Counted from the stretch's first letter, positions 17,576-27,531 are shown. The stretch is DNA of 64,000 nt from Sphingomonas sp. NFR15 (GCF_900103265.1 NZ_FMWX01000004.1:1-64000), one strand, 5' to 3'. The notes: a model not told the origin generated them from the sequence alone. Program-made: numbers and translations.

Positions 17576-20500
17576 ATGAAAGCACCCCGCTTCCGCGTTT
17601 TCCTGGCAGCCACGACCTGTCTCGCCGCGCCCGCTTTCGCGCAGGCGCCCGCGCGCGACGACGCGGGGCTGCTGTTCGCGCTATCGGGGGAGACGGGCGC
17701 GACCGCCGAGCGCGCCGTCGGTCTCGCCACCCCGATCTTCGCCGATGGCGTCAAGACCGTCGCCGACGGCCGCGTCGGCCAGGCGCTCTCGCTCGCGGAC
17801 CAGCTCGCCCTCGCCTGGTCCGCCCCCGGCAACATCATCGCGCAGCGCGGCACCCTGTCGTTCTTCTTCCGCCCGCGCACCCCGCTCGGCACCACCCCAT
17901 TCCCGCTGTTCCGCATCGGCGACAGCGACGGCACGAGCTGGGACATGGCCTGGGGCCGGATCGACTGGAACGGCCACGGCTTCGACGCCTTCGTCACCGA
18001 TACCGGCCTCGCCCGCACCCGCGTTTCGTTCAAGATCGATTCCGTGCCGTCGCCGACCACGTGGATTCACGTCGCCTTCGCGTGGGACGAGACGACCGGC
18101 GTGAAGCTGTGGATCGACGGCAAACCGGTCGCGCAGGCCAATCGCAAGGCGGTCTATGATGGCGGTCTGTTCGGCTTCGGTCCGTTCCAGCGCATCGTTT
18201 CGCCGTATCAGGTGCAGAGCCAGTATAATTACATCCGTTCCGGCGACATGGACGAGATTCGCATCTACGATCACCGGCTAGACGATGCGCAGGTCGCCGC
18301 GCTCGCCGCCGCGCAGGCGCCGGCGGTGCCCGCCGCCCCGCCCCGCTCGCTCGCCGATGCCACGACCCGCGACGAATGGTGGCTGCGCTACGGCTGGACC
18401 CGCACCGCGCCCGACTATCTCGCCAGCCCGGAAACGCGAATCCGCAAGGTCGAATTCGTCGACACGCGCGACCAGAAGGAGCGGATGTTCCGTGGCGCCG
18501 ACGGCATCCGCGAGACGACATGGCCGGGTGTCTATAACCGCTCGCGCCTGCCGGGTCGGCACGACTATTTCGAACTGCCCGACTGGAACGTCTATTCGAC
18601 CGGCGGCAAGACCTACACGCTCACCCTGCCCGACGAGCCGTGGAACCGGATCGAGATCAACGGCCCGGCCTATGGCACGCTCAGCGACTTGGGCGGCACG
18701 CTGCTCACGCGCCCAGCCGGGCTGGAGCGGACCTCGACCGCGCTCGCCAGGGAACGTCGCGGTGGCACGCTGCGCTTCGAAAACATCGCGCAGGAAACCC
18801 CGATTGAGGAGATCGGCGCCTATGACGTGACCGCCGGCGCCGTCCCCGACGATCCCGTGGTGATGAGCTACACGCTCGATGCAAAGGCCGATCCCGCCAG
18901 CTACCCCGCGCTCGATACACTGCGCCGGACGATCGCCGGACGCTACACCGCCGACGAACGCGCGACGATCGTCGCGCTCCCCGCCGGCGCGCCGCGCAAG
19001 CCCGCCGCCGCACCGGCGCCGCGCGGCTTGCCACTTGTCCACATCCTCATCCCCGGTGATTTCCGCGACAGCCGGCCCGGTGGCGCGATCTCGCGCTTCG
19101 CTTATGGCACCGAGAATATGAATGTCGGCCTCGACGGCCTCGCGATCGACCTGCCCGCGCTCGACGTGCAGCCGACTCACGGCGGGCTGCTGCCGCTCAA
19201 CATCCGCGTCAAAGACCCGACCTGGCCCGACCGCGATCTGCTCGACATCAACGTCTCGGTGAAGCCGCACGAGGCGCGCACGCTCTGGCTCGACACGCGC
19301 GACCGCATCCTCCCGCCCGGCGCGAGCCTCTACGTCACGATCGCCGCCGCCGGTGGCGGCTTCGATGCCGCCAAGCTCGACGGCACGCGTGTCCGCCTGC
19401 TCTACAAGCCCGCCGTCGCCGCCAAGCCCGAGCATGTCGCCGACCGCTTCGAACAGGCGCGCGACAACCTCGCCTTTCTGGTTGAGGAACAGCCCAACAC
19501 GCGCGCCTATCCGGTCTGGGATCGCTTCGAGCGCGACATATCGGACGTGCTGCGCGTCGATCCCGACAATGCGGTCGCGCGCGCCTATTGGGTCGAGAAG
19601 AACCCCAATCAGCCCTATGCGGCCTTCACCCAGCCGACCCCGCCCGCCGGCGTGCCGCTCTGGGCGTCCCGCCAGAGCGAGGATCTCAAGCTCTACCGCC
19701 GCTTCGTCGACTGGTGGATCGACAACCGCCAGATCGCCGACGGCGAGTTCGGCGGCGGCCTTTCCGACGACACCGATCTCGTCAACCAATGGGTGCCGCT
19801 CGCGCTGATGGGCGTCGAACCCGCCCGCCTCGCCGCCTCGCAGCGCCGCGTGCTCGACGCGACTTATGCCAACGGCATGTGGTCGGACGGGTTGAGCCGC
19901 ATCCGCGCCGACGAACTGCACAGCTACGAAGAGGGGATCAATTCGGTCGCGCAGTCGCTCCAGCTCAGCCCCGGCGATCCCACCGCGATCGAACGCGCGA
20001 TGGCGGTGGCGCGCAACTATCCGCGCCTGATCGCGGCCAACCCCGCCGGGCATCATCATATCGTGTCGAGCTATTACAGCGGCACCGATATCGTGCGCGA
20101 AGGCGTGTGGGGCTGGCAGCGTCCCTACAGCCTGCTCATCACCCACCCCGGCCTGCTGCTCGCCGATTACAACGGTGCGCCCGCGGTGAAGGCGGCGCTG
20201 CTGCCGCTGCTCGACGATTGGCTCGCCCACGGCAAACAGGCGCCCGACGGAAGCTGGACCTATCCGTCCGAGATCGAATGGGCCACCGACGCGACCCGCG
20301 GCACCGGCGTGGTCAGCGCCGCCAACGTCTTCTGGGCCGCCTGGACCTGGACCCACGACGGTCGCTACCTTCGCCCGATCACGGCGGACCTGACCCATCA
20401 CAACCTCGCCGCCCTCTCCCGCCTCAACCCCGATCTCCTGACGCGCCTCCCCGGCGGACCGGCCCTCGTCCAACAGATCGCCGCGGGCACCGTCACCGCG

Positions 20501-21418
20501 GCCGGCGTGGACAACGATCGCAATCTTGGCGGCAGCACCGACGCCGACTTCGCCCGCTTCGTCCGCTGGCAAAGCACCGGCGACAAGACGATCCTCGCCG
20601 ATCTGTTCGGCGCCGAAATCGAGTCGGACAGCCAGCGCATGCACCTGCTGACCGAGGGGCATTTCTGGTCGGATCGCGTCAGCGTGCCGATCGAGCTGCT
20701 TCAGCGCACCCGCCTCGGCGGCGTCGCCCACCGCCGCAACGCCTATGCGCCCGGCAATCTCGTCCGCTGGCAATTCGGCCCCGCCGCAACCGCCGAAGAC
20801 GTCGCGCTCCTGATCCCGGCCGGCGACCCGCGCCACTTCAAGGTCATCGCCTATAATCTGACCGATCGCCCGATCACCGCGACCATGATCGGCGACGGTG
20901 TAGCCGCGGGCCGTTGGTCTATGACGGGCGGAATCGACGCCAATGACGACGACCACGCCGATGTGCCATCCGCGGCGACGCCGATCGGTCTGGAACAGGG
21001 CGCTTCCGTCGCGCTCGCGCTGCCGCCTCGGCAAACCAGCGTGTTCGAATTCACACTGGCGGCGGCGGGTGAGGAACCGCGCACCCGCACCGACATCGGC
21101 CTGTCCGCGGACGATCTCGCGGTGAGAGGCGCGGGCCTGATCGCGACCATCCATAGCCTTGGGGCGAAACCCACGCCGGCCGGCACCGCGACATTGACCG
21201 ACCAAGCGGGCCGGGCGATCGCGACGGCACGGTTCCCGGCCTTGGACGCGCCTTCCGATCTGCTTCCGAAAACGACGAGTGTCCGCTTCGCCCTCCCGCG
21301 CGGCGCCACGCCGGAAACACTTTCCGTCACGCTCACGCTCGATGGGACGCCCGCCGAAATCTCGACTACGAACAATCGCGCGCGGTTCGGCGCAACCATC
21401 GCCGGAGGAAGCCGCTAA
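17576..21418 (+). CDS. large secreted LamG-domain protein, probable carbohydrate-active enzyme (1280 aa)
   Basis: There is a signal peptide (1-22, ending PAFAQ). Residues ~30-235 look like a LamG/concanavalin jelly roll (GTLSFFFRPRTP, LWIDGKPV, MDEIRIYDHRLDDAQVAAL), a fold that usually binds glycans. The middle (~235-640) is beta-rich and unassigned. From ~690 to 960 a helical segment with WWIDNRQIADGEFGGGLSDD and HHIVSSYYSGTD resembles the alpha/alpha toroids of polysaccharide lyases or hydrolases. The C-terminal part is beta-type. No catalytic family could be fixed. The start at 17576 lacks a strong ribosome-binding site. It follows a TonB receptor, which suggests a shared glycan substrate. 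Confidence 0.85.
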   Translation: MKAPRFRVFLAATTCLAAPAFAQAPARDDAGLLFALSGETGATAERAVGLATPIFADGVKTVADGRVGQALSLADQLALAWSAPGNIIAQRGTLSFFFRPRTPLGTTPFPLFRIGDSDGTSWDMAWGRIDWNGHGFDAFVTDTGLARTRVSFKIDSVPSPTTWIHVAFAWDETTGVKLWIDGKPVAQANRKAVYDGGLFGFGPFQRIVSPYQVQSQYNYIRSGDMDEIRIYDHRLDDAQVAALAAAQAPAVPAAPPRSLADATTRDEWWLRYGWTRTAPDYLASPETRIRKVEFVDTRDQKERMFRGADGIRETTWPGVYNRSRLPGRHDYFELPDWNVYSTGGKTYTLTLPDEPWNRIEINGPAYGTLSDLGGTLLTRPAGLERTSTALARERRGGTLRFENIAQETPIEEIGAYDVTAGAVPDDPVVMSYTLDAKADPASYPALDTLRRTIAGRYTADERATIVALPAGAPRKPAAAPAPRGLPLVHILIPGDFRDSRPGGAISRFAYGTENMNVGLDGLAIDLPALDVQPTHGGLLPLNIRVKDPTWPDRDLLDINVSVKPHEARTLWLDTRDRILPPGASLYVTIAAAGGGFDAAKLDGTRVRLLYKPAVAAKPEHVADRFEQARDNLAFLVEEQPNTRAYPVWDRFERDISDVLRVDPDNAVARAYWVEKNPNQPYAAFTQPTPPAGVPLWASRQSEDLKLYRRFVDWWIDNRQIADGEFGGGLSDDTDLVNQWVPLALMGVEPARLAASQRRVLDATYANGMWSDGLSRIRADELHSYEEGINSVAQSLQLSPGDPTAIERAMAVARNYPRLIAANPAGHHHIVSSYYSGTDIVREGVWGWQRPYSLLITHPGLLLADYNGAPAVKAALLPLLDDWLAHGKQAPDGSWTYPSEIEWATDATRGTGVVSAANVFWAAWTWTHDGRYLRPITADLTHHNLAALSRLNPDLLTRLPGGPALVQQIAAGTVTAAGVDNDRNLGGSTDADFARFVRWQSTGDKTILADLFGAEIESDSQRMHLLTEGHFWSDRVSVPIELLQRTRLGGVAHRRNAYAPGNLVRWQFGPAATAEDVALLIPAGDPRHFKVIAYNLTDRPITATMIGDGVAAGRWSMTGGIDANDDDHADVPSAATPIGLEQGASVALALPPRQTSVFEFTLAAAGEEPRTRTDIGLSADDLAVRGAGLIATIHSLGAKPTPAGTATLTDQAGRAIATARFPALDAPSDLLPKTTSVRFALPRGATPETLSVTLTLDGTPAEISTTNNRARFGATIAGGSR

Positions 21419-21493
21419 TCCGCTCCGATGTGATCGGCACGCCCGAGAGCATGGCGGGAGCAAGCGGAGGCCGTTATCGGCTATACGGCTGAA

Positions 21494-21784
21494 TCAATTG
21501 GCCAAATCGAAGGTGGTACCAACCATCCTTTGCAGCTTTGCCCAAGCGAGTTGCTCACCGATGTGGAGACCTTGCAGGTACAGGCGATACGCGATCTTCA
21601 CCATTTCCGGCGAGCTGCTTTCAGGGACGAAACACAAAAAGCGCCCCTCCGGATCATGAAGTTCCAGAACCCGATCCGGGTTATCGCCAAGCGGAGTCGA
21701 GACACGCGCTGGACAGTCGAGTGCGGCAAGATCACGGTTGAAGCTCTCGACAAAGAGCGCCTCGATCGATGTGGCATCGTTCAT
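21494..21784 (-). CDS. hypothetical protein, 96 aa
   Basis: Unrecognised. It is a small soluble acidic protein without signal peptide or membrane segment. The C-terminal half has a helical AYRLYLQGLHIGEQLAWAKL segment, and the middle has an LHDPEGRFLCFVPE stretch. The ATG at 21784 is preceded by a G-rich run (GGGGGGTGTC). The local sequence appears less GC-rich than its neighbours. It stands alone between the LamG gene and the thioesterase. The stop is followed on the same strand by 75 bp and then by the convergent LamG gene. It is probably real because of its balanced amino-acid composition, unlike the Arg-rich shadow frames. Confidence 0.6.
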   Translation of the reverse strand: MNDATSIEALFVESFNRDLAALDCPARVSTPLGDNPDRVLELHDPEGRFLCFVPESSSPEMVKIAYRLYLQGLHIGEQLAWAKLQRMVGTTFDLAN

Positions 21785-21870
21785 GACACCCCCCCGAACA
21801 TGCGATCATCGGGCTCCCGAGCCGACGACAAAAACGCCGGGCGTGAAGATTTCGCGTCTCGATCCATAGC

Positions 21871-21890
21871 AAGGGCCGCCGCCCTTTTCT
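21871..21890 (+). terminator. terminator-like hairpin on plus strand
   Basis: AAGGGCCGCCGCCCTTTTCT forms a short GC stem (AGGGC/GCCCT) followed by TTTTCT. It reads as a rho-independent terminator on plus, but the nearest plus-strand gene ends about 450 bp upstream. The 21785-22070 gap holds nothing else clear apart from a TATAAT at 21920-21925. Confidence 0.35.
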
Positions 21891-22070
21891 CCGCATGTTT
21901 CCCCAAGAGCTTGCCCGCCTATAATGCCGCTCCCGAATCGAAAGCTGCATGACCATATACAGCTCAGCGCGAGACGTCGCTGCGATAGGGTATATAGATG
22001 CGGTTTTTGGAGGCCGTGGGCTGCCAAGGCCATCTGCGAGCCACGAGGACGCGCCCGGGCCTCGCCAGCT

Positions 22071-22502
22071 TCAGGAACTCCGGTGACGCTCGGAGACCAG
22101 CAAGGTTGACGTAGCCGTCGCGCAAAGGCGTTCGGCCTCATCGACCAGACGGGCTTCGGTGAAGGCGACACGCCGTCCCAGCGAGATCAATCGGCCCATC
22201 GCGCGAACGCGGCCCGTCCGCGCGCTCAACGCGGATTGATAGCTGATCTTTATCTCGAGCGTGACACAGGTCATCGGCACCTCGGTCGCGCTGCTCGCCG
22301 CGAGGCCGCACGCCGAATCGAGCATCGTCGCCGCGAAGCCACCGTGTACGATCCCGAGCGGATTGTAATGCAGCGCGCCCGGCGTTGCCTCGAATACGAC
22401 ATGGCCTTTGTCGATTTCCACGAGGTCGATGCCGAGCAACTCCATCATCGGCGGGCGTCTTCCCTCGCTGATCATCGCACGAATTTCATCAAGGCCGGTC
22501 AC
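22071..22502 (-). CDS. PaaI-family hotdog thioesterase
   Basis: This 143-aa single hotdog-fold domain has the PaaI/YdiI-type core YNPLGIVHGGFAATMLDSA (about 41-60), with the HGG motif and a downstream acidic residue, followed by beta strands (TLEIKISYQ, GRLISLGRRVAFTEA). It probably hydrolyses an acyl- or aryl-CoA. The start is GTG 22502, whose GTGA overlaps the stop of the upstream NMO gene, so translation is likely coupled. It is the last gene of the minus-strand fatty-acid operon, consistent with releasing CoA from overflow intermediates. The substrate is unknown. Confidence 0.85.
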   Translation of the reverse strand: MTGLDEIRAMISEGRRPPMMELLGIDLVEIDKGHVVFEATPGALHYNPLGIVHGGFAATMLDSACGLAASSATEVPMTCVTLEIKISYQSALSARTGRVRAMGRLISLGRRVAFTEARLVDEAERLCATATSTLLVSERHRSS

Positions 22503-23410
22503 AGGACGATCCCTTTGGCCGCCTGATACTCCGACACCAGCGCCGCACAGATTTCGGCGGCGGGCCGCACGGCACACGCGGTGCCTACGCCCTGCCCCGC
22601 CGACCAGATCGATTTCCAAGCACGCGCCTCTTCGGCAATCGACAGGGCACCATGCATGTCGGGCAGCGTCGCGGCGGCGAGGCTGGGCGCGAGGAAATTG
22701 GCGTTCACACCGGTGACCCTGTCCGTATAGACGACGTCGGCGGCGCGCGCGTCCAGCATCATCGCCTTCTGCGCGTCGCTCGCGAGGCTTTCCTCGGCGA
22801 CGATGAAGTGCGAGCCGATATAGCCGAGATCAGCCCCCATCACGCGCGCTGCCGCGATGTGACGCCCCTGGGTGATCGCGCCAGCAAGGGCCAGCGGTCC
22901 GTCGAAGAACGTCCGTATCTCGGAGACGAGCGCGAACGGGCTAAGCGTACCAGCATGGCCACCCGCGCCGGCGCACACCGCGATCAGCCCGTCGACCCCG
23001 GCCGAGACCGCCTTCTCGGCGTGGCGCGTGCTGATGACATCGTGCAACACCAGCCCGCCATAGCTCTGCACAGCGCGCACCACCTCCGATACGGCGCCTA
23101 GCGAGGTGATGACCAGCGGCACCTTGTGCGCAACGATGCGCGCAAGATCGGCGTCGAGCCGAGTGTTGCTTTTGTGGACGATCAGATTGACACCGAAGGG
23201 TGCCGCACGGGGCACGGCGGTCAGCCGTGCCGCGATTTCTTCAAGCCATTGCTCGAAACCCTCCGTCGTGCGTTGGTTGAGCGCGGGGAACGTCCCGAGA
23301 AGCCCGGCCGTGCAGCAGGCAACGACTAGGTCCGGCCCCGACACGAGGAACATCGGCGCGACGATCGCCGGGATCGCTAGTCGCGACGAAAGGGCCGCCG
23401 GGAGCGTCAA
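22499..23410 (-). CDS. nitronate monooxygenase-family flavoprotein (NMO/NPD)
   Basis: This 303-aa TIM-barrel FMN enzyme is of the 2-nitropropane dioxygenase/nitronate monooxygenase family. N-terminal PAIVAPMFLVSGPDLV, the central GVDGLIAVCAGAGGHAGTL loop and the later GADLGYIGSHFIVAEES phosphate-binding segment are typical. The start is taken as TTG 23410, overlapping the upstream stop (TTGA), with AGGA 6 nt before it; no ATG is suitably placed. Members linked to acyl-CoA dehydrogenases are common in proteobacterial fatty-acid loci, but their physiological substrate is unclear. Confidence 0.85.
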   Translation of the reverse strand: MTLPAALSSRLAIPAIVAPMFLVSGPDLVVACCTAGLLGTFPALNQRTTEGFEQWLEEIAARLTAVPRAAPFGVNLIVHKSNTRLDADLARIVAHKVPLVITSLGAVSEVVRAVQSYGGLVLHDVISTRHAEKAVSAGVDGLIAVCAGAGGHAGTLSPFALVSEIRTFFDGPLALAGAITQGRHIAAARVMGADLGYIGSHFIVAEESLASDAQKAMMLDARAADVVYTDRVTGVNANFLAPSLAAATLPDMHGALSIAEEARAWKSIWSAGQGVGTACAVRPAAEICAALVSEYQAAKGIVL

Positions 23411-25197
23411 AACGCGTCCTGATCGAGCGCCATCATCGACTTCTTGCCCGCCTTGATCTGGAGGAACAACGATGCCGTCTGCGGCAGAATCCGCTCGTAG
23501 AAGAAGGTCGCGGTCTTGATCTTGGCATCGTAGAACGCCTTCTCCTCGGTGCCGAACAGCAGCTTCAACCCGGCGATTTTGGTGGCGCGCGCATAGCAAT
23601 ACGCCATCGCGACGAGGCCGAGTAGCCGCAGGTAATCGCTGGCCGCAGCACCGGCTTCCTCGGGATCGGCGAGACCACGCTGCGCGATCGTCGCGGTGGA
23701 AAGCTGGAGCGCGCCGAAGGCACGGGCGAGGCCGTCGATCATCGGCTTCATCGGCCCCTCGCCGCTATTTTCCTCGATAAAGGCGGAGACGGGGTGGAAG
23801 AAGCTGCGCAGGTAGCGCCCGGTGTGCGCGCCGATCTTGCGCCCGACCAGATCGAGCGCCTGGATGCCGTTGGTACCCTCATAGATCATCGCGATCCGGG
23901 CATCACGGGCATATTGCTCGACGCCGCTTTCGCGGATGTAGCCGTGACCGCCGTAGCATTGCACCGCGAGATGCGCGCTCTCGTGGCCGAGATCGGTGAA
24001 CAGCGCCTTCACCACCGGCGTCATCAGCGCGGTGAAATCGGCGGCGCGCTGCCGGACCTCGGGATCGGACGAATGCTTCTCGGCATCGAGCGCCCGCGAG
24101 ACCCACCCCGCGATCGCGCGGCACCCCTCATTATACGCACGCATCGTCATCAGCATGCGGCGCACGTCGGGATGCACGATGATCGGATCGGCGGGACCGT
24201 CAGCGTTCTTGACGCCCGACAAGGATCGACCCTGCAAGCGATCCTTAGCGTAGTACACCGCCGCCTGATAGGCGGCCTCGCCGACGCCGAGCCCCTGGAT
24301 GCCGACCGAGACGCGCTCGGCGTTCATCATCGTGAACATCGCGGCCATCCCCTTGTTGGGCTCGCCGACCAACCAGCCGACTGAGTCGTCGAAGTTCATC
24401 TGGCAGGTGGCGGACGCCTTGAGCCCCATCTTGTGCTCGATCGCGCCGCACGCGACACCGTTGGACGGCCCGATGCTGCCATCATCCTTGGGCAGATATT
24501 TGGGCACGAGGAACAGGCTGATCCCCTTCACCCCCTTCGGCGCATCGGGCAGGCGCGCGAGCACGAGGTGGATGATATTCTCGGTCAGGTCGTGCTCGCC
24601 GGCCGAGATGAAGATCTTCGAACCGGTGACGCGGTAGCTGCCGTCCTCCTGCGGCACCGCGCGGGTACGCAATAGGCCGAGATCTGTACCGCAATGCGAC
24701 TCAGTCAGGCACATCGTTCCCGACCATTCGCCGCTCACCAGCTTGGGCAGATAGGCGCGCTTGAGATCCTCGCTCGCATGCCCCTCGATCGCGACCGCCG
24801 CACCGTGGCTGAGGCCGGGATACAGGCCGAACGACAGGTTGGCGGAGCAGCTCATCTCCTCGACGAGCTTGCTCACCGCTTCTGGCAGGCCCTGCCCGCC
24901 CCATTCGGGATCGGAGGCGAGTGACGTCCAGCCGCCTTCGGCGAACTGCTTGTAAGCTTCCTTGAACCCTTCCGGCGTGCGGACCACGCCATTTTCAAAC
25001 TGGCAGCCTTCCTCGTCGCCCGAACGGTTGATCGGCGCGAGCACCTCGCGGGAGAAGCGCGCGGCTTCCTCCAATACCGCATCGGTGAGGTCGGGGGTGA
25101 ACTCCTCGAGCGCCGGGATGCCGCCGAAGCCGTCATCCTGATGCAACTCGTTGAGAACGAAGCGCATGTCGCGCAGCGGAGCGTCATAGACTTGCAT
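23407..25197 (-). CDS. acyl-CoA dehydrogenase
   Basis: This 596-aa FAD enzyme performs the first oxidation of beta-oxidation. Landmarks are an N-terminal helical domain, the flavin region CLTESHCGTDLGLLRTRA (about 160-178), SKIFISAGEHDLTENI, and the C-terminal catalytic-loop segment IAMIYEGTNGIQALDLVGRK with the family Glu. The extra C-terminal domain (~470-596) gives the long form typical of alphaproteobacterial enzymes next to a FadB-like fusion. It lies 12 nt after the FadB-like stop and overlaps the NMO gene. Confidence 0.95.
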   Translation of the reverse strand: MQVYDAPLRDMRFVLNELHQDDGFGGIPALEEFTPDLTDAVLEEAARFSREVLAPINRSGDEEGCQFENGVVRTPEGFKEAYKQFAEGGWTSLASDPEWGGQGLPEAVSKLVEEMSCSANLSFGLYPGLSHGAAVAIEGHASEDLKRAYLPKLVSGEWSGTMCLTESHCGTDLGLLRTRAVPQEDGSYRVTGSKIFISAGEHDLTENIIHLVLARLPDAPKGVKGISLFLVPKYLPKDDGSIGPSNGVACGAIEHKMGLKASATCQMNFDDSVGWLVGEPNKGMAAMFTMMNAERVSVGIQGLGVGEAAYQAAVYYAKDRLQGRSLSGVKNADGPADPIIVHPDVRRMLMTMRAYNEGCRAIAGWVSRALDAEKHSSDPEVRQRAADFTALMTPVVKALFTDLGHESAHLAVQCYGGHGYIRESGVEQYARDARIAMIYEGTNGIQALDLVGRKIGAHTGRYLRSFFHPVSAFIEENSGEGPMKPMIDGLARAFGALQLSTATIAQRGLADPEEAGAAASDYLRLLGLVAMAYCYARATKIAGLKLLFGTEEKAFYDAKIKTATFFYERILPQTASLFLQIKAGKKSMMALDQDAF

Positions 25198-25209
25198 GGG
25201 TTCAGTCTC

Positions 25210-27531
25210 TCAATTGCGCAGCGGTTTGCCGGTTTCGAGGATGGCTTCGATACGCGCCTGCGTGCGACCATCGCGCACCAGCTTGGCGAAGCCTTTGCGT
25301 TCGAGCGCGAGCAGGTCCGCCTCGGTGACGGTATCGACCAGATCGGCCTCACCGCCGGTCAGCACATCGGCGAGGAAGCCCGACACCACGCCATCATAGT
25401 CAGTGGCGAGGCCGCGCGCCTGGAAGCCCTTCACCGCCATCTCGAGCGCGACGCGCCCGCTGGCACCGGGCAGGCGGAAGACGGGCGGCTCGGGCGGCTG
25501 ATAGCCTTCGGCGAGCGCGAGCGCCTTGGCCTTGGCGTCGGCGAGCAACCGGTCACGGTTCATGGTGATGCCGTCGCTTGGGCGCAGGAAACCGAGTTCC
25601 TTCGCTTCCGCCGCAGACTTGGAGACGGTCGCGGTCGAGACCGTCTCGAACACTTTGGCGACCGCGGGCATCGGCCCCTTGGGCATCGCCGGATTGCTGC
25701 GCCAACGGTCGAGCATTTCGCCGCACCCGCCCCAGCCGGGGATCAGCCCGACACCGCATTCGACGAGGCCGATATAGCTTTCCGCATGCGCCTGCACCGC
25801 ATCGCTGTTGAGCAGGATTTCGCACCCGCCGCCGAGCGCCATGCCGAACGGCGCGCTCACCACCGGGAACGGCGCGTATTTGAGCGCCTTGTACGCCTCC
25901 TGCCCGCCTGCGACGAGTTTTTCGATCTCGCCCCATGCGGCGATGTTCAGCGCGAACAAGGCGAGACCGAGGTTGGCCCCCGCCGAAAAGCTCTTGCCCT
26001 CGTTGTAGACCACCAGCGCCTTGAACTTTTCGGTGACGATCGGGATCGCCTTGCCGATCAGCGCCATCACCTCGCCGTCGAGCGCGTTCATCTTGCCGGT
26101 GAATTCGAGCGCCGCGACGCCGTCGCCGATGTCCCACAGCGCCGCCGACGCGGTCTTGACGAGCGGCTTGGAGATCAGCTTGATGTCGGCGAGCAGCAGC
26201 ACGCCCTCGGGTCGCACGACATCGTGATAGTCGCCGTCGAGGCCGAGATGCTGGCGCACGCCATTCTCGACCCGGTAGAAGCTGCGCTCACCCGCCAGCG
26301 TCAGGATCGCCGGCACGGGCTTGCCCTCGTCCGCCAGCCGTTTCGCCAGCGTCGCCGCACCGATCTTGTCGATCAGTTCAAACGGGCCGAAGTTCCAATT
26401 GTAGCCGAGCTTCATTGCGGTATCGATCGAGACGATGTCGTCGGCGGCCTCCGGCACCAGCCCGGCGGCATAGCTGAGCGTCTGGCCGAGGATCGCCCAA
26501 GCATAGGCGCCAGTCGTGCCCGGCACCGCGAGCAGCGCGCCGAGATCACCCTTCGCCGCCGCGCCGGGCAGCGATTGTGGCGTGATGACCGGGCGATATG
26601 CGCCGGTCGTGAGGTCGATCGCTTCCTTGCGTTTGCCCGCCTCGCGGTTGAGCCGGTAGAAACCGCCCTTCCCCTTGCGGCCGGTATAGCCGTCCGCGAT
26701 CATCGTGCCGATCAGGGGCGGGATCGTCGAAATCGCCTGATAGGGGTCATCCTTGGGCAGCGTCTCGGTGAGGCTCTTCTGGAGATGCGGCATCAGATCG
26801 ATGCCGACCAGATCGACCAATCCGAACACACCCGTCTTGGGCACACCCATCGGCTTGCCCGCGATCGCGTCGGCTTCTTCCACGGTCAGCCCGAGTTCGA
26901 AGGCGGCATTGAGCGCGGCCTGAATCCAGAACGTGCCGACGCGGTTGGCGATGAAGCCGGGCGTATCCTTAGCGACCACGATCGTCTTGCCGAGCGTGCG
27001 ATCGGCAAAATCAGACACGCGCGCGACCAACGCCGCGTCGCTCGCCGGGCCGGACACGATTTCGAGCAGGCGCATGTAGCGCGGCGGATTGAAGAAGTGG
27101 GTGATGAGGAAGTCGCGGGCGAACGCCTCCGAGCGTCCTTCGGTGAGATGGTCGAGCGGGATCGTCGAGGTGTTCGATGATACTGCCGTTCCAGGCCGCC
27201 GCACCGCTTCGAGCTTGGTGTAAAGCTGCTGTTTGAGATCAAGCCGCTCGACGATCGCCTCGACGATCCAATCGCATTCCGCGACGCGGGCGAGATCGTC
27301 CTCGATGTTGCCCACTTCGACCAGCTTCGCGGCCGCCTTCGACATGAACGGCGCGGGCTCGGTCTTGAGCATCTTGGCGACCGCGCCCGCCGCGACGGCG
27401 TTACGGTCCGCCGGATCACGCACGATGTCGAGCAGCAGCACCGGAATGCCGGCATTGGCGACCTGCGCGGCGATGCCCGCGCCCATGGTGCCCGCGCCGA
27501 TGACGCAGACTTTTTTGATCGGATCGCTCAT
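25210..27531 (-). CDS. 3-hydroxyacyl-CoA dehydrogenase / enoyl-CoA hydratase fusion
   Basis: This 773-aa beta-oxidation enzyme has the dehydrogenase first and the hydratase last, the reverse of E. coli FadB and like Bacillus FadN. The N-terminal Rossmann motif is CVIGAGTMGAGIAAQ (about 9-23), with the substrate region ITHFFNPPRYMRLLEIV after it. The crotonase-type half has MALGGGCEILLNSD as oxyanion-hole loop and GLVECGVGLIPGWGG with the catalytic Glu. The start ATG 27531 overlaps the thiolase stop by ATGA; the longer open frame upstream lies in the thiolase gene. Confidence 0.95.
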   Translation of the reverse strand: MSDPIKKVCVIGAGTMGAGIAAQVANAGIPVLLLDIVRDPADRNAVAAGAVAKMLKTEPAPFMSKAAAKLVEVGNIEDDLARVAECDWIVEAIVERLDLKQQLYTKLEAVRRPGTAVSSNTSTIPLDHLTEGRSEAFARDFLITHFFNPPRYMRLLEIVSGPASDAALVARVSDFADRTLGKTIVVAKDTPGFIANRVGTFWIQAALNAAFELGLTVEEADAIAGKPMGVPKTGVFGLVDLVGIDLMPHLQKSLTETLPKDDPYQAISTIPPLIGTMIADGYTGRKGKGGFYRLNREAGKRKEAIDLTTGAYRPVITPQSLPGAAAKGDLGALLAVPGTTGAYAWAILGQTLSYAAGLVPEAADDIVSIDTAMKLGYNWNFGPFELIDKIGAATLAKRLADEGKPVPAILTLAGERSFYRVENGVRQHLGLDGDYHDVVRPEGVLLLADIKLISKPLVKTASAALWDIGDGVAALEFTGKMNALDGEVMALIGKAIPIVTEKFKALVVYNEGKSFSAGANLGLALFALNIAAWGEIEKLVAGGQEAYKALKYAPFPVVSAPFGMALGGGCEILLNSDAVQAHAESYIGLVECGVGLIPGWGGCGEMLDRWRSNPAMPKGPMPAVAKVFETVSTATVSKSAAEAKELGFLRPSDGITMNRDRLLADAKAKALALAEGYQPPEPPVFRLPGASGRVALEMAVKGFQARGLATDYDGVVSGFLADVLTGGEADLVDTVTEADLLALERKGFAKLVRDGRTQARIEAILETGKPLRN

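Noticed and set aside
18278..21463. 1061-aa minus-strand frame over the LamG gene
   Set aside because: Shadow frame; no signal or domain, biased Gly/Arg/Val.
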